64,000 nt of DNA from HXMU1428-3 sp965215715 (GCA_965215715.1 OZ244129.1:1116001-1180000); one strand, 5' to 3'; positions 34,275-44,265 are shown, numbered from the stretch's first letter. Notes: generated by a model not told the origin, from the sequence alone. A program made the numbers and translations.

Positions 34275-36377
34275 ATGCCAAAGCTCAATATAAACGGCAC
34301 TGAAATTGAGGTAGATGACGGCACCACTGTGCTGCAAGCTTGTGAAATGGCAGGCTATGAAATCCCTCGGTTTTGTTACCATGAAAGATTGTCCATTGCT
34401 GGCAATTGCCGGATGTGTTTGGTTGAGGTTAAAGGCATGCCCAAGCCGATTGCCTCTTGCGCCATGAATGTAAATGATTTGCGCCCAGGTCCTGATGGTG
34501 AGCCACCAGAGATTTTGACTGTGACAGCGCCGGTGAAAAAAGCGCGTGAAGGGGTGATGGAATTTTTGCTCATCAATCATCCGCTGGATTGCCCGATTTG
34601 TGATCAGGGCGGGGAATGCGATTTGCAAGACCAAGCCATGGCTTATGGTGTTGATACTGGGCGCTATCATGAAAACAAACGGGCTGTTGAAGATAAGAAC
34701 ATTGGCCCGCTGATTAAAACTGAAATGACCCGCTGCATTCACTGTACGCGCTGTGTGCGGTTTATGACTGAAATTGCTGGTGTGGAAGAACTTGGCCTCA
34801 TCGGGCGCGGGGAAGATGCCGAGATCACCACTTACTTAGAGCGCGGGGTCACCTCTGAGCTGTCTGGCAATGTGATTGATTTGTGCCCGGTTGGTGCATT
34901 GACCTCCAAACCGTTTGCCTTTACGGCCCGACCTTGGGAGCTGACCAAGACTGAGAGCATTGATGTGATGGACGCGGTTGGCTCTAACATCAGAGTGGAT
35001 GCTCGCTCTGGCGAAGTTATGCGCATTATGCCGCGCAATAATGATGCGATAAATGAAGAGTGGCTTTCAGACAAAAGCCGTTTCATTTGGGATGGTTTGA
35101 GATCCAAGCGTCTTGACCGGCCTTATGTTCGTGAAGATGAGAAATTACGTGAAGCCAGTTGGGAGGAAGCTCTTAATTTGGTTTCCAGCACTATGACATC
35201 AATCGTGCCGCGCAAGGCGGCGATGCTGGTTGGTGATTTGGCCTGTGCTGAGGAAATTTTTGCGCTTAAATTGTTGGCTGAGCGTTTGGAATGGAAAAAC
35301 CTTGATTGCCGTCAAGATGGCACGGTGTTAGACTCTGCAAAGGGACGTGCGACCACCCTTTTTAACAGCACCATTGAAGGCATTGACAGGGCTGATGCTA
35401 TTTTGCTATTCGGGGCCAACCCGCGGTTAGAGGCGCCTGTGCTGAATGCGCGCATTCGTGGGCGTTGGGCGCTAGGTGAAGTTCAAGTGGGTGTTATTGG
35501 CGCGAAGGAAGATTTAACTTACGACACCCATTATATTGGCGCCAGTTCGGAAAGTCTCATTCAATTAGAACAAGGCAATGTGGCTTTTGCTGATGTTTTA
35601 AAACAGGCTAAAAACCCTATGATCATTATTGGTCGCTCTGCTTTGCAAGGGGCAGAGGGGATTGTCAATCTTATCGCGGCGGCTAAATTGGCACGCCATT
35701 ATGATGCTCTGCGGGAAGACTGGAACGGTTTTAATGTTTTGCATAGCGCGGCAAGCCGTGTTGCGGGGTTAGAGCTAGGCTTTGTACCAACAGAGACCGG
35801 GATCGGGACCACGGAAATTCTCAATCAGGCCAAGCTTGATCAGATGGACTTTATTTATCTGTTGGGTGTTGATGAGATTGATACAGCCGCCCTTGGCAAT
35901 GCTTTTGTGGTTTATCAAGGCAGTCATGGGGATAAAGGGGCTGAACGGGCCGATGTTATTTTGCCAGGCTGTGCTTATACAGAGAAAAGTGGCACTTATG
36001 TCAATTTAGAAGGGCGGGTGCAGCAGACCAACCGTTCTATCTTCCCGCCCAATCAAGCCAAAGAAGACTGGGCGATTTTGCGAGCTTTATCTGGTGCTAT
36101 GGGCAAACCATTTGGATTTTCAAATTTGAATGAATTGCGCACGCAAATGTATACGAGCGCGCCCGTGCTGGCCAAAATCAATCAGATTGAAGGGGCGGAT
36201 GTCAATGAGATTATCGCCTTGGCCGATCAAGATATAGATGGTCTGTCTAGCTCGCCGCTCTCGCGCCCGGTGGAGAATTTTTATCTCACCAACCCGATTG
36301 CACGCGCTTCCAAAGTGATGAATGAAATGAGCGCGATTAAATACGCACAACAAGAAAAGGCAACAGGCACAAAATGA
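34275..36377 (+). CDS. nuoG: NADH-quinone oxidoreductase subunit G
   Basis: The 700-residue 75-kDa subunit carries several Fe-S clusters: a [2Fe-2S] site (CYHERLSIAGNCRMC), a His/Cys 4Fe-4S site (HPLDCPICDQGGECDL) and a further 4Fe-4S site (CIHCTRC and later DLCPVGAL). The rest is the molybdopterin-oxidoreductase-like domain. It overlaps nuoH by four bases. Confidence 0.97.
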   Translation: MPKLNINGTEIEVDDGTTVLQACEMAGYEIPRFCYHERLSIAGNCRMCLVEVKGMPKPIASCAMNVNDLRPGPDGEPPEILTVTAPVKKAREGVMEFLLINHPLDCPICDQGGECDLQDQAMAYGVDTGRYHENKRAVEDKNIGPLIKTEMTRCIHCTRCVRFMTEIAGVEELGLIGRGEDAEITTYLERGVTSELSGNVIDLCPVGALTSKPFAFTARPWELTKTESIDVMDAVGSNIRVDARSGEVMRIMPRNNDAINEEWLSDKSRFIWDGLRSKRLDRPYVREDEKLREASWEEALNLVSSTMTSIVPRKAAMLVGDLACAEEIFALKLLAERLEWKNLDCRQDGTVLDSAKGRATTLFNSTIEGIDRADAILLFGANPRLEAPVLNARIRGRWALGEVQVGVIGAKEDLTYDTHYIGASSESLIQLEQGNVAFADVLKQAKNPMIIIGRSALQGAEGIVNLIAAAKLARHYDALREDWNGFNVLHSAASRVAGLELGFVPTETGIGTTEILNQAKLDQMDFIYLLGVDEIDTAALGNAFVVYQGSHGDKGAERADVILPGCAYTEKSGTYVNLEGRVQQTNRSIFPPNQAKEDWAILRALSGAMGKPFGFSNLNELRTQMYTSAPVLAKINQIEGADVNEIIALADQDIDGLSSSPLSRPVENFYLTNPIARASKVMNEMSAIKYAQQEKATGTK

Positions 36378-37414
36378 TGGCTGCAAACTTTAGCGAGTTT
36401 ATGACAAATTATGGCTGGCCCTTCTTTTGGATCGCCTTGCACTCGATCGCCTTAATGGTCGGGTTGCTGTTGGTGATTGCCTATATCCTTTATGCTGACC
36501 GTAAAATTTGGGCGGCAGTGCAATTGCGCAAAGGGCCCAATGTTGTGGGCGCTTTCGGGCTGTTGCAAAGTTTTGCCGATATGCTCAAATTTGTGTTTAA
36601 AGAGCCGATTATTCCCTCTAAATCAGATAAGTTCGTCTTCTTACTGGCGCCGATTGTGACAACGGTTCTGGCCCTTGCTGCTTGGGCGGTTGTCCCGATT
36701 GATGAGGGGTGGGCGGTGGCCAATATCAATGTTGGTATTTTATACATTCTGGCTATGTCATCACTGGAAGTTTACGGTGTGATCATGGGGGGCTGGGCGT
36801 CTAACTCCAAATACCCGTTTTTAGGCGCGCTGCGCTCTGCGGCGCAAATGGTGTCTTATGAGGTCTCCATTGGTTTTGTTATTGTGACGGTTCTTTTGCT
36901 GGTTGGTTCTTTGAACCTGACTGACATTGTCATGGCACAAAAGGGTGATTATGGCCTGTTTAATTGGCATTGGTTGCCTTTGTTCCCGATGTTTGTTGTT
37001 TTCTTTATCTCTGCATTGGCTGAGACTAACCGTCCACCGTTTGATTTGCCTGAGGCTGAATCTGAACTGGTTGCCGGTTTTATGGTTGAATATTCCTCAA
37101 CGCCTTACATGTTGTTTATGCTGGGCGAGTATGTGGCCATCATGTTGATGTGCGCGATGACAACCATATTATTCCTTGGCGGCTGGCTGCCACCTTTTGA
37201 TGTGGCACCGCTCAATTGGATCCCGGGTTTTATTTGGTTCTTATTGAAAACCTTTATGGTGTTTTTCATGTTTGCCATGGTCAAGGCCATTGTGCCGCGT
37301 TATCGCTATGACCAATTGATGCGCTTGGGGTGGAAAGTGTTTTTGCCCTTGTCAATCTTTATGGTGGTGGCTGTTGCCAGCGTGCTTCATTTTACCAAAT
37401 TGGGAGGTGTTTGA
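36374..37414 (+). CDS. nuoH: NADH-quinone oxidoreductase subunit H
   Basis: The 346-residue membrane subunit links the quinone site to the proton-pumping arm. It has about eight membrane helices and the signatures RKGPNVVGAFGLLQ, ALAETNRPPFDLPEAESEL and MVKAIVPRYRYDQLMRLGW. It starts at ATGATG overlapping nuoG. Confidence 0.97.
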   Translation: MMAANFSEFMTNYGWPFFWIALHSIALMVGLLLVIAYILYADRKIWAAVQLRKGPNVVGAFGLLQSFADMLKFVFKEPIIPSKSDKFVFLLAPIVTTVLALAAWAVVPIDEGWAVANINVGILYILAMSSLEVYGVIMGGWASNSKYPFLGALRSAAQMVSYEVSIGFVIVTVLLLVGSLNLTDIVMAQKGDYGLFNWHWLPLFPMFVVFFISALAETNRPPFDLPEAESELVAGFMVEYSSTPYMLFMLGEYVAIMLMCAMTTILFLGGWLPPFDVAPLNWIPGFIWFLLKTFMVFFMFAMVKAIVPRYRYDQLMRLGWKVFLPLSIFMVVAVASVLHFTKLGGV

Positions 37415-37418
37415 TCTC

Positions 37419-37775
37419 ATGGAAATGACACCTTCACTCATGGGGTTGGCAGTGGGCGCGATTATCGGCCTGATTGATTATATTGTGCTGACCTTTATGG
37501 GTCGTAAAATGCTTGAAAAAGCATCTGACCATGAGGCAGGCCCTCAAGAAACAAAGAACGTGGTTGGTTTTTTTAAACTGGCTGCCATCGGTTCGCTGAT
37601 TTTGTTTCCAATCATTGGCTATTTTGCCGGGCCTTATGTTTTTGGAACCTCCCTAGAGCAGACCTCTTTTAGTTTGTATCAATTGAATGCTCTAGGTCTT
37701 TGTGTTGGCGTGTCTTTGTCCCCAAAACCGGTGTCCACTTTTGGGAGACACGCTCTAGAAAGTGCGGAGGGATGA
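37419..37775 (+). CDS. Orphan membrane protein inserted between nuoH and nuoI
   Basis: This 118-residue protein has GGGAGG upstream of ATG 37419 and starts four bases after nuoH. It has two clear membrane helices (about residues 7-26 and 49-70) and a short polar loop. The last 25 codons (after YQLNAL) coincide with a palindromic repeat at 37686-37758, so the C-terminus (GVSLSPKPVSTFGRHAL) is translated repeat. The core resembles small hypothetical proteins seen at this place in some rhizobial nuo operons; it is not a standard complex I subunit. It may be an accessory factor, but that is a guess from position. Confidence 0.7.
   Translation: MEMTPSLMGLAVGAIIGLIDYIVLTFMGRKMLEKASDHEAGPQETKNVVGFFKLAAIGSLILFPIIGYFAGPYVFGTSLEQTSFSLYQLNALGLCVGVSLSPKPVSTFGRHALESAEG
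37686..37758. repeat. Palindromic repeat, family 2 variant, inside a gene
   Basis: The segment has AATGCTCTAGG, then GCGTGTCT (37708-37715) pairing with AGACACGC (37746-37753), around CCCAAAACCGG and CCACTTTTGGG, and ends CTCTAG. The AAAACCGGT...CCACTTT core and the CTCTAG end are shared with the copies at 17778 and 51364. This copy lies within the 3' coding part of the orphan membrane protein gene and ends 22 bases before the nuoI start. Confidence 0.85.
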
Positions 37776-37779
37776 GATT

Positions 37780-38262
37780 ATGATCCAATTTATTAAATCA
37801 CTGTTCTTGTGGGAATTCGTTTCAGCTTTTGTGTTGGCGATGAAATATTATTTCCGCCCCAAAGCCACTATCAATTATCCGTTTGAAAAAGGGCCGATTA
37901 GCCCGCGCTTTCGCGGTGAGCATGCTTTGCGCCGCTACCCGAACGGGGAAGAACGGTGCATTGCTTGTAAACTGTGCGAAGCCATTTGCCCCGCTGGTGC
38001 CATTACCATTGAAGCGGGCCCGCGCCGTAATGATGGCACGCGGCGCACCACGCGGTACGATATTGATATGGTTAAATGTATTTATTGTGGCTTTTGCCAA
38101 GAGGCTTGCCCGGTTGAGGCAATTGTTGAAGGGCCCAATTTTGAATTTGCTACCGAGACACGTGAAGAACTTTATTACGATAAAGACCGCCTGTTGGACA
38201 ATGGTGACCGCTGGGAGCGGGAAATTGCTGATAGCATCGCGCAAGATGCGAAATATAGATAA
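37780..38262 (+). CDS. nuoI: NADH-quinone oxidoreductase subunit I
   Basis: The 160-residue subunit carries two 4Fe-4S clusters (N6a and N6b) with ligands CIACKLCEAICPAGA and CIYCGFCQEACPVEA. ATG 37780 follows GGAGGGATGAGATT; a GTG 18 bases earlier is in frame but overlaps the previous gene and would hide the ribosome site. Confidence 0.96.
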   Translation: MIQFIKSLFLWEFVSAFVLAMKYYFRPKATINYPFEKGPISPRFRGEHALRRYPNGEERCIACKLCEAICPAGAITIEAGPRRNDGTRRTTRYDIDMVKCIYCGFCQEACPVEAIVEGPNFEFATETREELYYDKDRLLDNGDRWEREIADSIAQDAKYR

Positions 38263-38284
38263 CGTTTAAAAGGGTTGAAAAAAG

Positions 38285-38893
38285 ATGCTAACCGCACTGT
38301 TCTTTTATCTGTTTGCAGGCCTTGCCGTCATTGCTGGGTTTATGGTGATAGCTGCGAAAAACCCTGTGCATGCTGTTTTGTTTTTGATCATGGCTTTCTT
38401 TAATGCTGCTGGCCTGTTTTTATTATTGGGGGCAGAGTTTTTAGCGCTGACGCTGTTGATTGTTTATGTTGGCGCGGTGGCTGTACTGTTCCTTTTCGTT
38501 GTGATGATGCTTGATGTTGATTTTGCAGAGTTAAAGTCTGGCTTTTTAAGCTATTTGCCGGTTGGTCTGTTGGTGGGCGGTATTTTGCTGGCAGAAATTA
38601 TCATGGCCGCGGGCGCCTGGATTTTAAACCCTTCCCTTTCAAAGTTAGAAAAACAAGCCACGATTGATACCAACATTACCAACACAGAAAATTTTGGGCG
38701 CGTTTTATATACAGATTATGTGTTCTATTTAGAGGCGGCAGGCATTTTATTGCTCATTGCCATGGTTGGCGCCATCGTTTTAACCCTGCGCCAACGTGAT
38801 GGGGTCAGGCGGCAAGATATTGCCACCCAAGTGGGGCGCACACCGGAACAGGCCATAGAAATTCGCAAAGTAGAAACAGGACAAGGGATTTAG
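38285..38893 (+). CDS. nuoJ: NADH-quinone oxidoreductase subunit J
   Basis: The 202-residue membrane subunit has five hydrophobic helices and the family signature LIVYVGAVAVLFLFVVMML. Its C-terminal region (LTLRQRDGVRRQDIA) is hydrophilic, as in other alphaproteobacteria. Confidence 0.96.
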   Translation: MLTALFFYLFAGLAVIAGFMVIAAKNPVHAVLFLIMAFFNAAGLFLLLGAEFLALTLLIVYVGAVAVLFLFVVMMLDVDFAELKSGFLSYLPVGLLVGGILLAEIIMAAGAWILNPSLSKLEKQATIDTNITNTENFGRVLYTDYVFYLEAAGILLLIAMVGAIVLTLRQRDGVRRQDIATQVGRTPEQAIEIRKVETGQGI

Positions 38894-38981
38894 TTTGTAA
38901 AACCAGCTAAATCAATTCAGGGCTTTGCGAATGCCAAGCCCGAAAAGAAGAATAAAGGGATAACCCATTATGGAGGCCGGC

Positions 38982-39290
38982 ATGGAAATAGGACTGTCGC
39001 ACTATCTGTCAGTTGCCGCGATATTATTTACCCTCGGGGTGATTGGCATTTTTCTTAATCGAAAAAATGTCATCGTTATTTTGATGTCGATTGAGCTTAT
39101 GTTGCTGGCTGTCAATATCAATTTGGTCGCCTTTTCAGCCTTTCTTGGCAATTTGGAAGGGCAAATTTTTGCGTTGATGATCTTAACGGTTGCAGCCGGT
39201 GAAGCGGCTATCGGGCTGGCCATTGTCGTGACCTATTTCCGTAATCGCGGTTCAATCGCGGTTGAAGATATTAACATGATGAAAGGCTAA
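38982..39290 (+). CDS. nuoK: NADH-quinone oxidoreductase subunit K
   Basis: The 102-residue membrane subunit has three helices with the conserved Glu in MSIELMLLAVN and in AAGEAAIGL. ATG 38982 is chosen because GGAGG lies five bases before it and it gives the family-typical MEIGLSHYL; the ATG 12 bases earlier is possible. Confidence 0.95.
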   Translation: MEIGLSHYLSVAAILFTLGVIGIFLNRKNVIVILMSIELMLLAVNINLVAFSAFLGNLEGQIFALMILTVAAGEAAIGLAIVVTYFRNRGSIAVEDINMMKG

Positions 39291-39296
39291 CTCGCG

Positions 39297-41240
39297 ATGA
39301 TTTATCAGGCCATTGTCTTTCTTCCCCTTATTGGGGCTCTTATCGCCGGGTTCTTGGGCCGTTTAATCGGCGCTAAGATGAGTGAATATATTACTTGTGC
39401 GTTTATGGTGGTTGCCGCCATTTTGTCTTGGGTTGTGTTTATTGATGTTGGTTTTGGGCAAGCCAAACAAGTTTTGCAGGTTGAGGTGCTCCCGTGGATT
39501 AAATCTGGTTCGCTTGATGTGGGCTGGGCTTTGCGCATTGATACGCTAACCGCCGTTATGCTGGTGGTGGTCAATACAGTCTCATGCTTGGTGCATATTT
39601 ATTCTATTGGCTATATGCATCATGACCCGCACCGCCCGCGGTTTTTTGCTTATTTGTCCTTGTTCACCTTTGCCATGTTGATGTTGGTGACTTCAGACAA
39701 TTTGTTGCAAATGTTCTTTGGCTGGGAAGGGGTTGGCCTTGCTTCTTATCTGCTGATCGGCTTTTGGTTTAAAAAGCCCTCTGCCAATGAAGCGGCGATG
39801 AAAGCTTTTGTTGTAAACCGGGTTGGTGACTTTGGTTTTGCGCTTGGCATTTTTGGCTTGTTCATGGTGACAGGCTCGATTGGGCTGGATGCTGTTTTCC
39901 AAAGTGCGCCGTCTCTTGTGGGTAAAACGTTTACCTTTTTAAGCTGGGAAGTGGATATTCTGACAACCATTTGCTTGTTGTTGTTTATGGGCGCGATGGG
40001 CAAATCTGCTCAATTTTTGCTCCACACTTGGTTGCCTGATGCGATGGAAGGGCCAACACCGGTCTCGGCCCTTATTCATGCTGCGACCATGGTGACGGCC
40101 GGTGTCTTTATGGTGGCAAGGTTGAGCCCGCTGTTTGAAATTACCCCTGATGCGCTGGTGGTGGTGACCTTTGTTGGTGCGATCACCGCCTTTTTTGCCG
40201 CTACTGTAGGGCTGGTTCAAAACGATATCAAGCGGGTGATTGCTTATTCAACGTGTAGCCAGTTGGGTTATATGTTTGTGGCCCTTGGTGTTGGTGCATA
40301 TGGGGCGGCGATTTTTCATCTGTTCACCCATGCGTTCTTTAAAGCCTTATTGTTCTTAGGGGCCGGTTCTGTCATTCATGCCATGTCTGATGAACAAGAT
40401 ATGCGCCATATGGGTGGTCTTTATAAAATGATCCCGCAAACCTATGCCATGATGATTATTGGGACCATTGCGCTAACTGGTTTTCCTTACACTGCGGGCT
40501 TCTTTTCCAAAGATGCAATTATTGAAAGTGCCTTTGCCGCTCACAACGCTTTTAGTGAGCAAGCGTTTTATTTGCTGGTGTTCGCTGCCTTTCTCACTTC
40601 GTTTTATTCTTGGAGATTGATTTTTATGACCTTCCACGGGCGCTCAAGAGCGACACCAGATGTGCTCAGTCATGTGCATGAAAGCCCTAAGGTTATGTTG
40701 GTGCCGCTGTTTATCCTGGCGCTTGGGGCTCTTGTTGCTGGCTTTGTTTTCAAGGACTATTTCTTTGGGTCTCACTATGCGCAATTTTGGGGGTCTAGCT
40801 TGTTTACAAGTGCTTCCAATCATATCGTGCATGAATTCCACAATGTGCCGACATGGGTGAAGTTTTCACCGTTGTTGGCAATGATTTCTGGCTTTGGTCT
40901 GGCGTGGTTGTTCTATATTGGCAGCCCTGGCTTGCCTGCCAGTGTTGCCAAGCTGTTTGAGCCGATTTATCTGTTTCTTTACAACAAATGGTACTTTGAT
41001 GAGCTGTATGATTATGTTCTCGTCAAACCGACCAAATGGTTGGCGAGGCAATTATGGAGAATTGGCGATCAGGTCCTGATTGATGGGGTTGTCAACGGGG
41101 TGGCGGCACGTGCGCTTGATGTAACGGGCCGGTTAAAATCTATGCAAAGTGGTTATGTGTATCACTATGCCTTTGTCATGATGATCGGGCTCACTGCCTT
41201 GATTACTTATTTTGTTGTCACAGGGGGTGTTGGACAATGA
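39297..41240 (+). CDS. nuoL: NADH-quinone oxidoreductase subunit L
   Basis: The 647-residue proton-pumping subunit is related to Na+/H+ antiporters, with about 16 membrane segments and a long lateral helix near the C-terminus. Signatures: GWEGVGLASYLLIGFW, LLHTWLPDAMEGPTPVSALIHA and QNDIKRVIAYSTCSQLGYM. It overlaps nuoM by four bases. Confidence 0.97.
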   Translation: MIYQAIVFLPLIGALIAGFLGRLIGAKMSEYITCAFMVVAAILSWVVFIDVGFGQAKQVLQVEVLPWIKSGSLDVGWALRIDTLTAVMLVVVNTVSCLVHIYSIGYMHHDPHRPRFFAYLSLFTFAMLMLVTSDNLLQMFFGWEGVGLASYLLIGFWFKKPSANEAAMKAFVVNRVGDFGFALGIFGLFMVTGSIGLDAVFQSAPSLVGKTFTFLSWEVDILTTICLLLFMGAMGKSAQFLLHTWLPDAMEGPTPVSALIHAATMVTAGVFMVARLSPLFEITPDALVVVTFVGAITAFFAATVGLVQNDIKRVIAYSTCSQLGYMFVALGVGAYGAAIFHLFTHAFFKALLFLGAGSVIHAMSDEQDMRHMGGLYKMIPQTYAMMIIGTIALTGFPYTAGFFSKDAIIESAFAAHNAFSEQAFYLLVFAAFLTSFYSWRLIFMTFHGRSRATPDVLSHVHESPKVMLVPLFILALGALVAGFVFKDYFFGSHYAQFWGSSLFTSASNHIVHEFHNVPTWVKFSPLLAMISGFGLAWLFYIGSPGLPASVAKLFEPIYLFLYNKWYFDELYDYVLVKPTKWLARQLWRIGDQVLIDGVVNGVAARALDVTGRLKSMQSGYVYHYAFVMMIGLTALITYFVVTGGVGQ

Positions 41241-42754
41241 TGACAGATTGGCCAATTTTATCAGCCGTTACGTTCTTACCCCTCATTGGGGCGATCTTTA
41301 TTTTCCTCATTCGCGGGGAAGATGATGCTTCTAAACAAAATGCGCGCTATGTGGCGCTATGGACGACCACAATTACGTTCTTAATCTCTTTGTTGATTTG
41401 GGTTGATTTTGACAACAGCACGGCTGACTTCCAGTTTGTGGAGCGCCATGCCTGGTTGGGCGGTATCTTTACCTATTATATGGGTGTTGATGGGATCTCG
41501 ATGTTGTTTGTGATCCTGACCACATTCTTGATGCCGATTTGTATTCTGGCGAGCTGGGAAAGCGTTCAAAACCGTGTTCGCGAATATATGATTGCGTTTC
41601 TGATTTTGGAAACTTTGGTCATTGGGGTGTTCTGCGCGCTTGATTTGATGTTGTTCTATGTCTTTTTTGAAGGCGGCTTGATCCCGATGTTCCTTATCAT
41701 CGGGGTTTGGGGCGGCAAACGCCGGGTGTATGCTAGTTTTAAATTCTTCCTTTATACCTTGGCTGGCTCTGTTTTGATGCTCATAGCGATCATGGCGATG
41801 TATTGGCAGGCAGGCACCACGGATATCCCCAAATTGCTGGCTCATGATTTCCCTGTTCCTATGCAATCCTGGTTATGGGTGGCGTTTTTTGCTTCCTTTG
41901 CTGTCAAAATGCCCATGTGGCCGGTGCACACTTGGTTACCGGATGCGCACGTGGAGGCGCCAACGGCTGGTTCTGTGATTTTGGCAGGCATTTTATTGAA
42001 GCTGGGTGGTTATGGGTTCTTGCGCTTTTCTTTGCCGATGTTCCCCGTGGCGAGCGCTGACTTTGCCCCGATTGTGTTTTGGCTGAGCGCTATCGCCATT
42101 GTCTACACCTCTCTGGTGGCCTTGGCGCAAGAAGATATCAAGAAACTAATTGCTTATTCATCTGTTGCCCATATGGGCTTTGTGACCATGGGTGTGTTTG
42201 CGGCCACCACACAAGGGATTGAAGGCGGCATTTTCCAAATGTTGTCACATGGTTTGGTCTCTGCAGCTTTGTTCTTGTGTGTTGGGGTGGTTTATGACCG
42301 CATGCACACCAGAGAGATTGCTGCCTATGGCGGGCTGGTCAACCGAATGCCGATTTTTGCCTTTACCTTTATGGTCTTCACTATGGCCAATGTGGGCTTG
42401 CCGGGTACAAGCGGTTTTGTTGGCGAATTCCTGACCTTAATTGGCACCTTTAAAGTCAACACCTGGGTGGCTTTTGTCGCCACAAGCGGGGTGATCTTAT
42501 CAGCTTGTTATGCGCTGTGGCTGTATCGCCGGGTGATTTTTGGTGAGTTGGAAAAGCCAAACTTGAAATCAATTACAGATATGAACAGGCGGGAGATGTC
42601 TTACCTCATTCCCTTGATCGTGTTGACCATTTTGTTTGGGGTGTACCCCAAGCCGATTTTGGATGTGATGTCCGTTTCAGTTGAAAAATTAATTGGCGAT
42701 TACAATCAAGCCTTGATGGTGATTGATCAGGCCAAATATGCGCTCAAACCATAG
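41237..42754 (+). CDS. nuoM: NADH-quinone oxidoreductase subunit M
   Basis: The 505-residue antiporter-like membrane subunit has FEGGLIPMFLIIGVWGG, PVHTWLPDAHVEAPTAGSV and QEDIKKLIAYSSVAHMGFV, covering the conserved membrane Glu and Lys residues needed for proton pumping. Confidence 0.97.
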   Translation: MMTDWPILSAVTFLPLIGAIFIFLIRGEDDASKQNARYVALWTTTITFLISLLIWVDFDNSTADFQFVERHAWLGGIFTYYMGVDGISMLFVILTTFLMPICILASWESVQNRVREYMIAFLILETLVIGVFCALDLMLFYVFFEGGLIPMFLIIGVWGGKRRVYASFKFFLYTLAGSVLMLIAIMAMYWQAGTTDIPKLLAHDFPVPMQSWLWVAFFASFAVKMPMWPVHTWLPDAHVEAPTAGSVILAGILLKLGGYGFLRFSLPMFPVASADFAPIVFWLSAIAIVYTSLVALAQEDIKKLIAYSSVAHMGFVTMGVFAATTQGIEGGIFQMLSHGLVSAALFLCVGVVYDRMHTREIAAYGGLVNRMPIFAFTFMVFTMANVGLPGTSGFVGEFLTLIGTFKVNTWVAFVATSGVILSACYALWLYRRVIFGELEKPNLKSITDMNRREMSYLIPLIVLTILFGVYPKPILDVMSVSVEKLIGDYNQALMVIDQAKYALKP

Positions 42755-42799
42755 AGCCCAAGCATATAAAGAATTAAAGCATTAAAGGAACTAAATTCG

Positions 42800-44245
42800 A
42801 TGAGCCAATTGGGTGAATATGCCTTACTCTTACCAGAGATCATTATGGTCGTTGGCGCGCTGATCTTGCTGTTGGTTGGTGCGTTTCAAGACAAGGGCGG
42901 CGCTAAGCTGGTTTGGGGTTTAAGCTTGCTTGTTATCTTGGCAGCTATTGGTTTTTTGGTGAAAGATTGGGGCGAAAACGCTGTTTTGTTTAATGGCAGT
43001 TTTGTTGTTGATGATTTTGCTCGGTTGCTCAAAATTCTGGTGTTGGCGGGTGGTTTTGTCACCCTTTATATGTCTGTGACCTATTTAAGTGAAACAGGGC
43101 TTTTCAAACCAGAATATTCAACACTGATTTTGTTTTCCATGCTTGGCATGATGGTGATGATCTCTGCAGGTGATCTTATCGCCCTTTATCTGGGGTTGGA
43201 GTTGCAAAGCTTGTCTTTGTATGTGATTGCCTCCTTCAGGCGCGATAGTGTGCGCTCTAGTGAAGCGGGCATGAAGTATTTTGTTCTTGGTGCGCTGTCT
43301 TCTGGCATGCTGCTTTATGGCTGTTCCATGATTTACGGGTTTACAGGTTCTATTTACTTTGATCAGATTGCCAAGGTTAGCCTGACGGAAGGGGCCGCTA
43401 GCATTGGATTGATTATCGGCTTGGTGTTTATGCTGGCAGGTCTGGCATTTAAAATTTCTGCCGTGCCGTTTCATATGTGGACGCCTGATGTTTATGAAGG
43501 GGCGCCGACACCGGTCACCGCCTTTTTTGCTGCTTGTCCGAAAATTGCTGCCATGGGGCTGTTGTTGCGTGTGATCTATAGTGGCTTTCCTGAACTTACC
43601 GCGCAGTGGCAACAAATCATTGTCTTTATCTCAATTGCCAGTATGGCGCTGGGCGCCTTTGGGGCCATTGGGCAAACCAACATCAAACGCTTGATGGCTT
43701 ATTCATCCATTGGCCATATGGGCTTTGCTTTGGTTGGCTTGGCAGCGGGCAACCGGGAAGGCATTGAGGGGGTGTTGATTTATCTGAGCATTTATTTGGT
43801 CATGACCCTGGGTACGTTCGCCCTCATTTTGGCCATGCGGCGCAATGAAGAAATGGTTGAGAACATTGATGATTTAAGGGGCTTGTCGCAAACCAACTTG
43901 CCTGCTGCCTTTATGTTAGGTGTTTTGATGTTCTCATTGGCAGGCATTCCGCCTTTGGCTGGTTTTTTTGCCAAATTCTATGTGTTCATGGCGGCGGTCA
44001 AAGCAGATATGTTCATTTTGGCTGTCATTGGTGTGCTCGCCAGTGTGGTTGGTGCGTTTTATTATTTGCGCATTATCAAAATCATGTTCTTTGATGAGCC
44101 TAAGGAAGAATTTACTGAGATGCCCGGTCAGCTCAAAATGGTGTTGGGGCTCTCTGGTTTGTTTGTGTTGTTTTATATTATCTACCCCAATCCTGTGATT
44201 GATGTGGCTAAGGTTGCTGCCAAAGCCTTGTTGCCAACAATCTAA
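42800..44245 (+). CDS. nuoN: NADH-quinone oxidoreductase subunit N
   Basis: The 481-residue antiporter-like subunit closes the complex I set. Signatures: LYLGLELQSLSLYV, PFHMWTPDVYEGAPTPVTAF and QTNIKRLMAYSSIGHMGFAL. It is 20 bases from birA, so transcription probably continues into the next genes. Confidence 0.97.
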   Translation: MSQLGEYALLLPEIIMVVGALILLLVGAFQDKGGAKLVWGLSLLVILAAIGFLVKDWGENAVLFNGSFVVDDFARLLKILVLAGGFVTLYMSVTYLSETGLFKPEYSTLILFSMLGMMVMISAGDLIALYLGLELQSLSLYVIASFRRDSVRSSEAGMKYFVLGALSSGMLLYGCSMIYGFTGSIYFDQIAKVSLTEGAASIGLIIGLVFMLAGLAFKISAVPFHMWTPDVYEGAPTPVTAFFAACPKIAAMGLLLRVIYSGFPELTAQWQQIIVFISIASMALGAFGAIGQTNIKRLMAYSSIGHMGFALVGLAAGNREGIEGVLIYLSIYLVMTLGTFALILAMRRNEEMVENIDDLRGLSQTNLPAAFMLGVLMFSLAGIPPLAGFFAKFYVFMAAVKADMFILAVIGVLASVVGAFYYLRIIKIMFFDEPKEEFTEMPGQLKMVLGLSGLFVLFYIIYPNPVIDVAKVAAKALLPTI

Positions 44246-44265
44246 GATCAGGCTAGAAACGAGGC

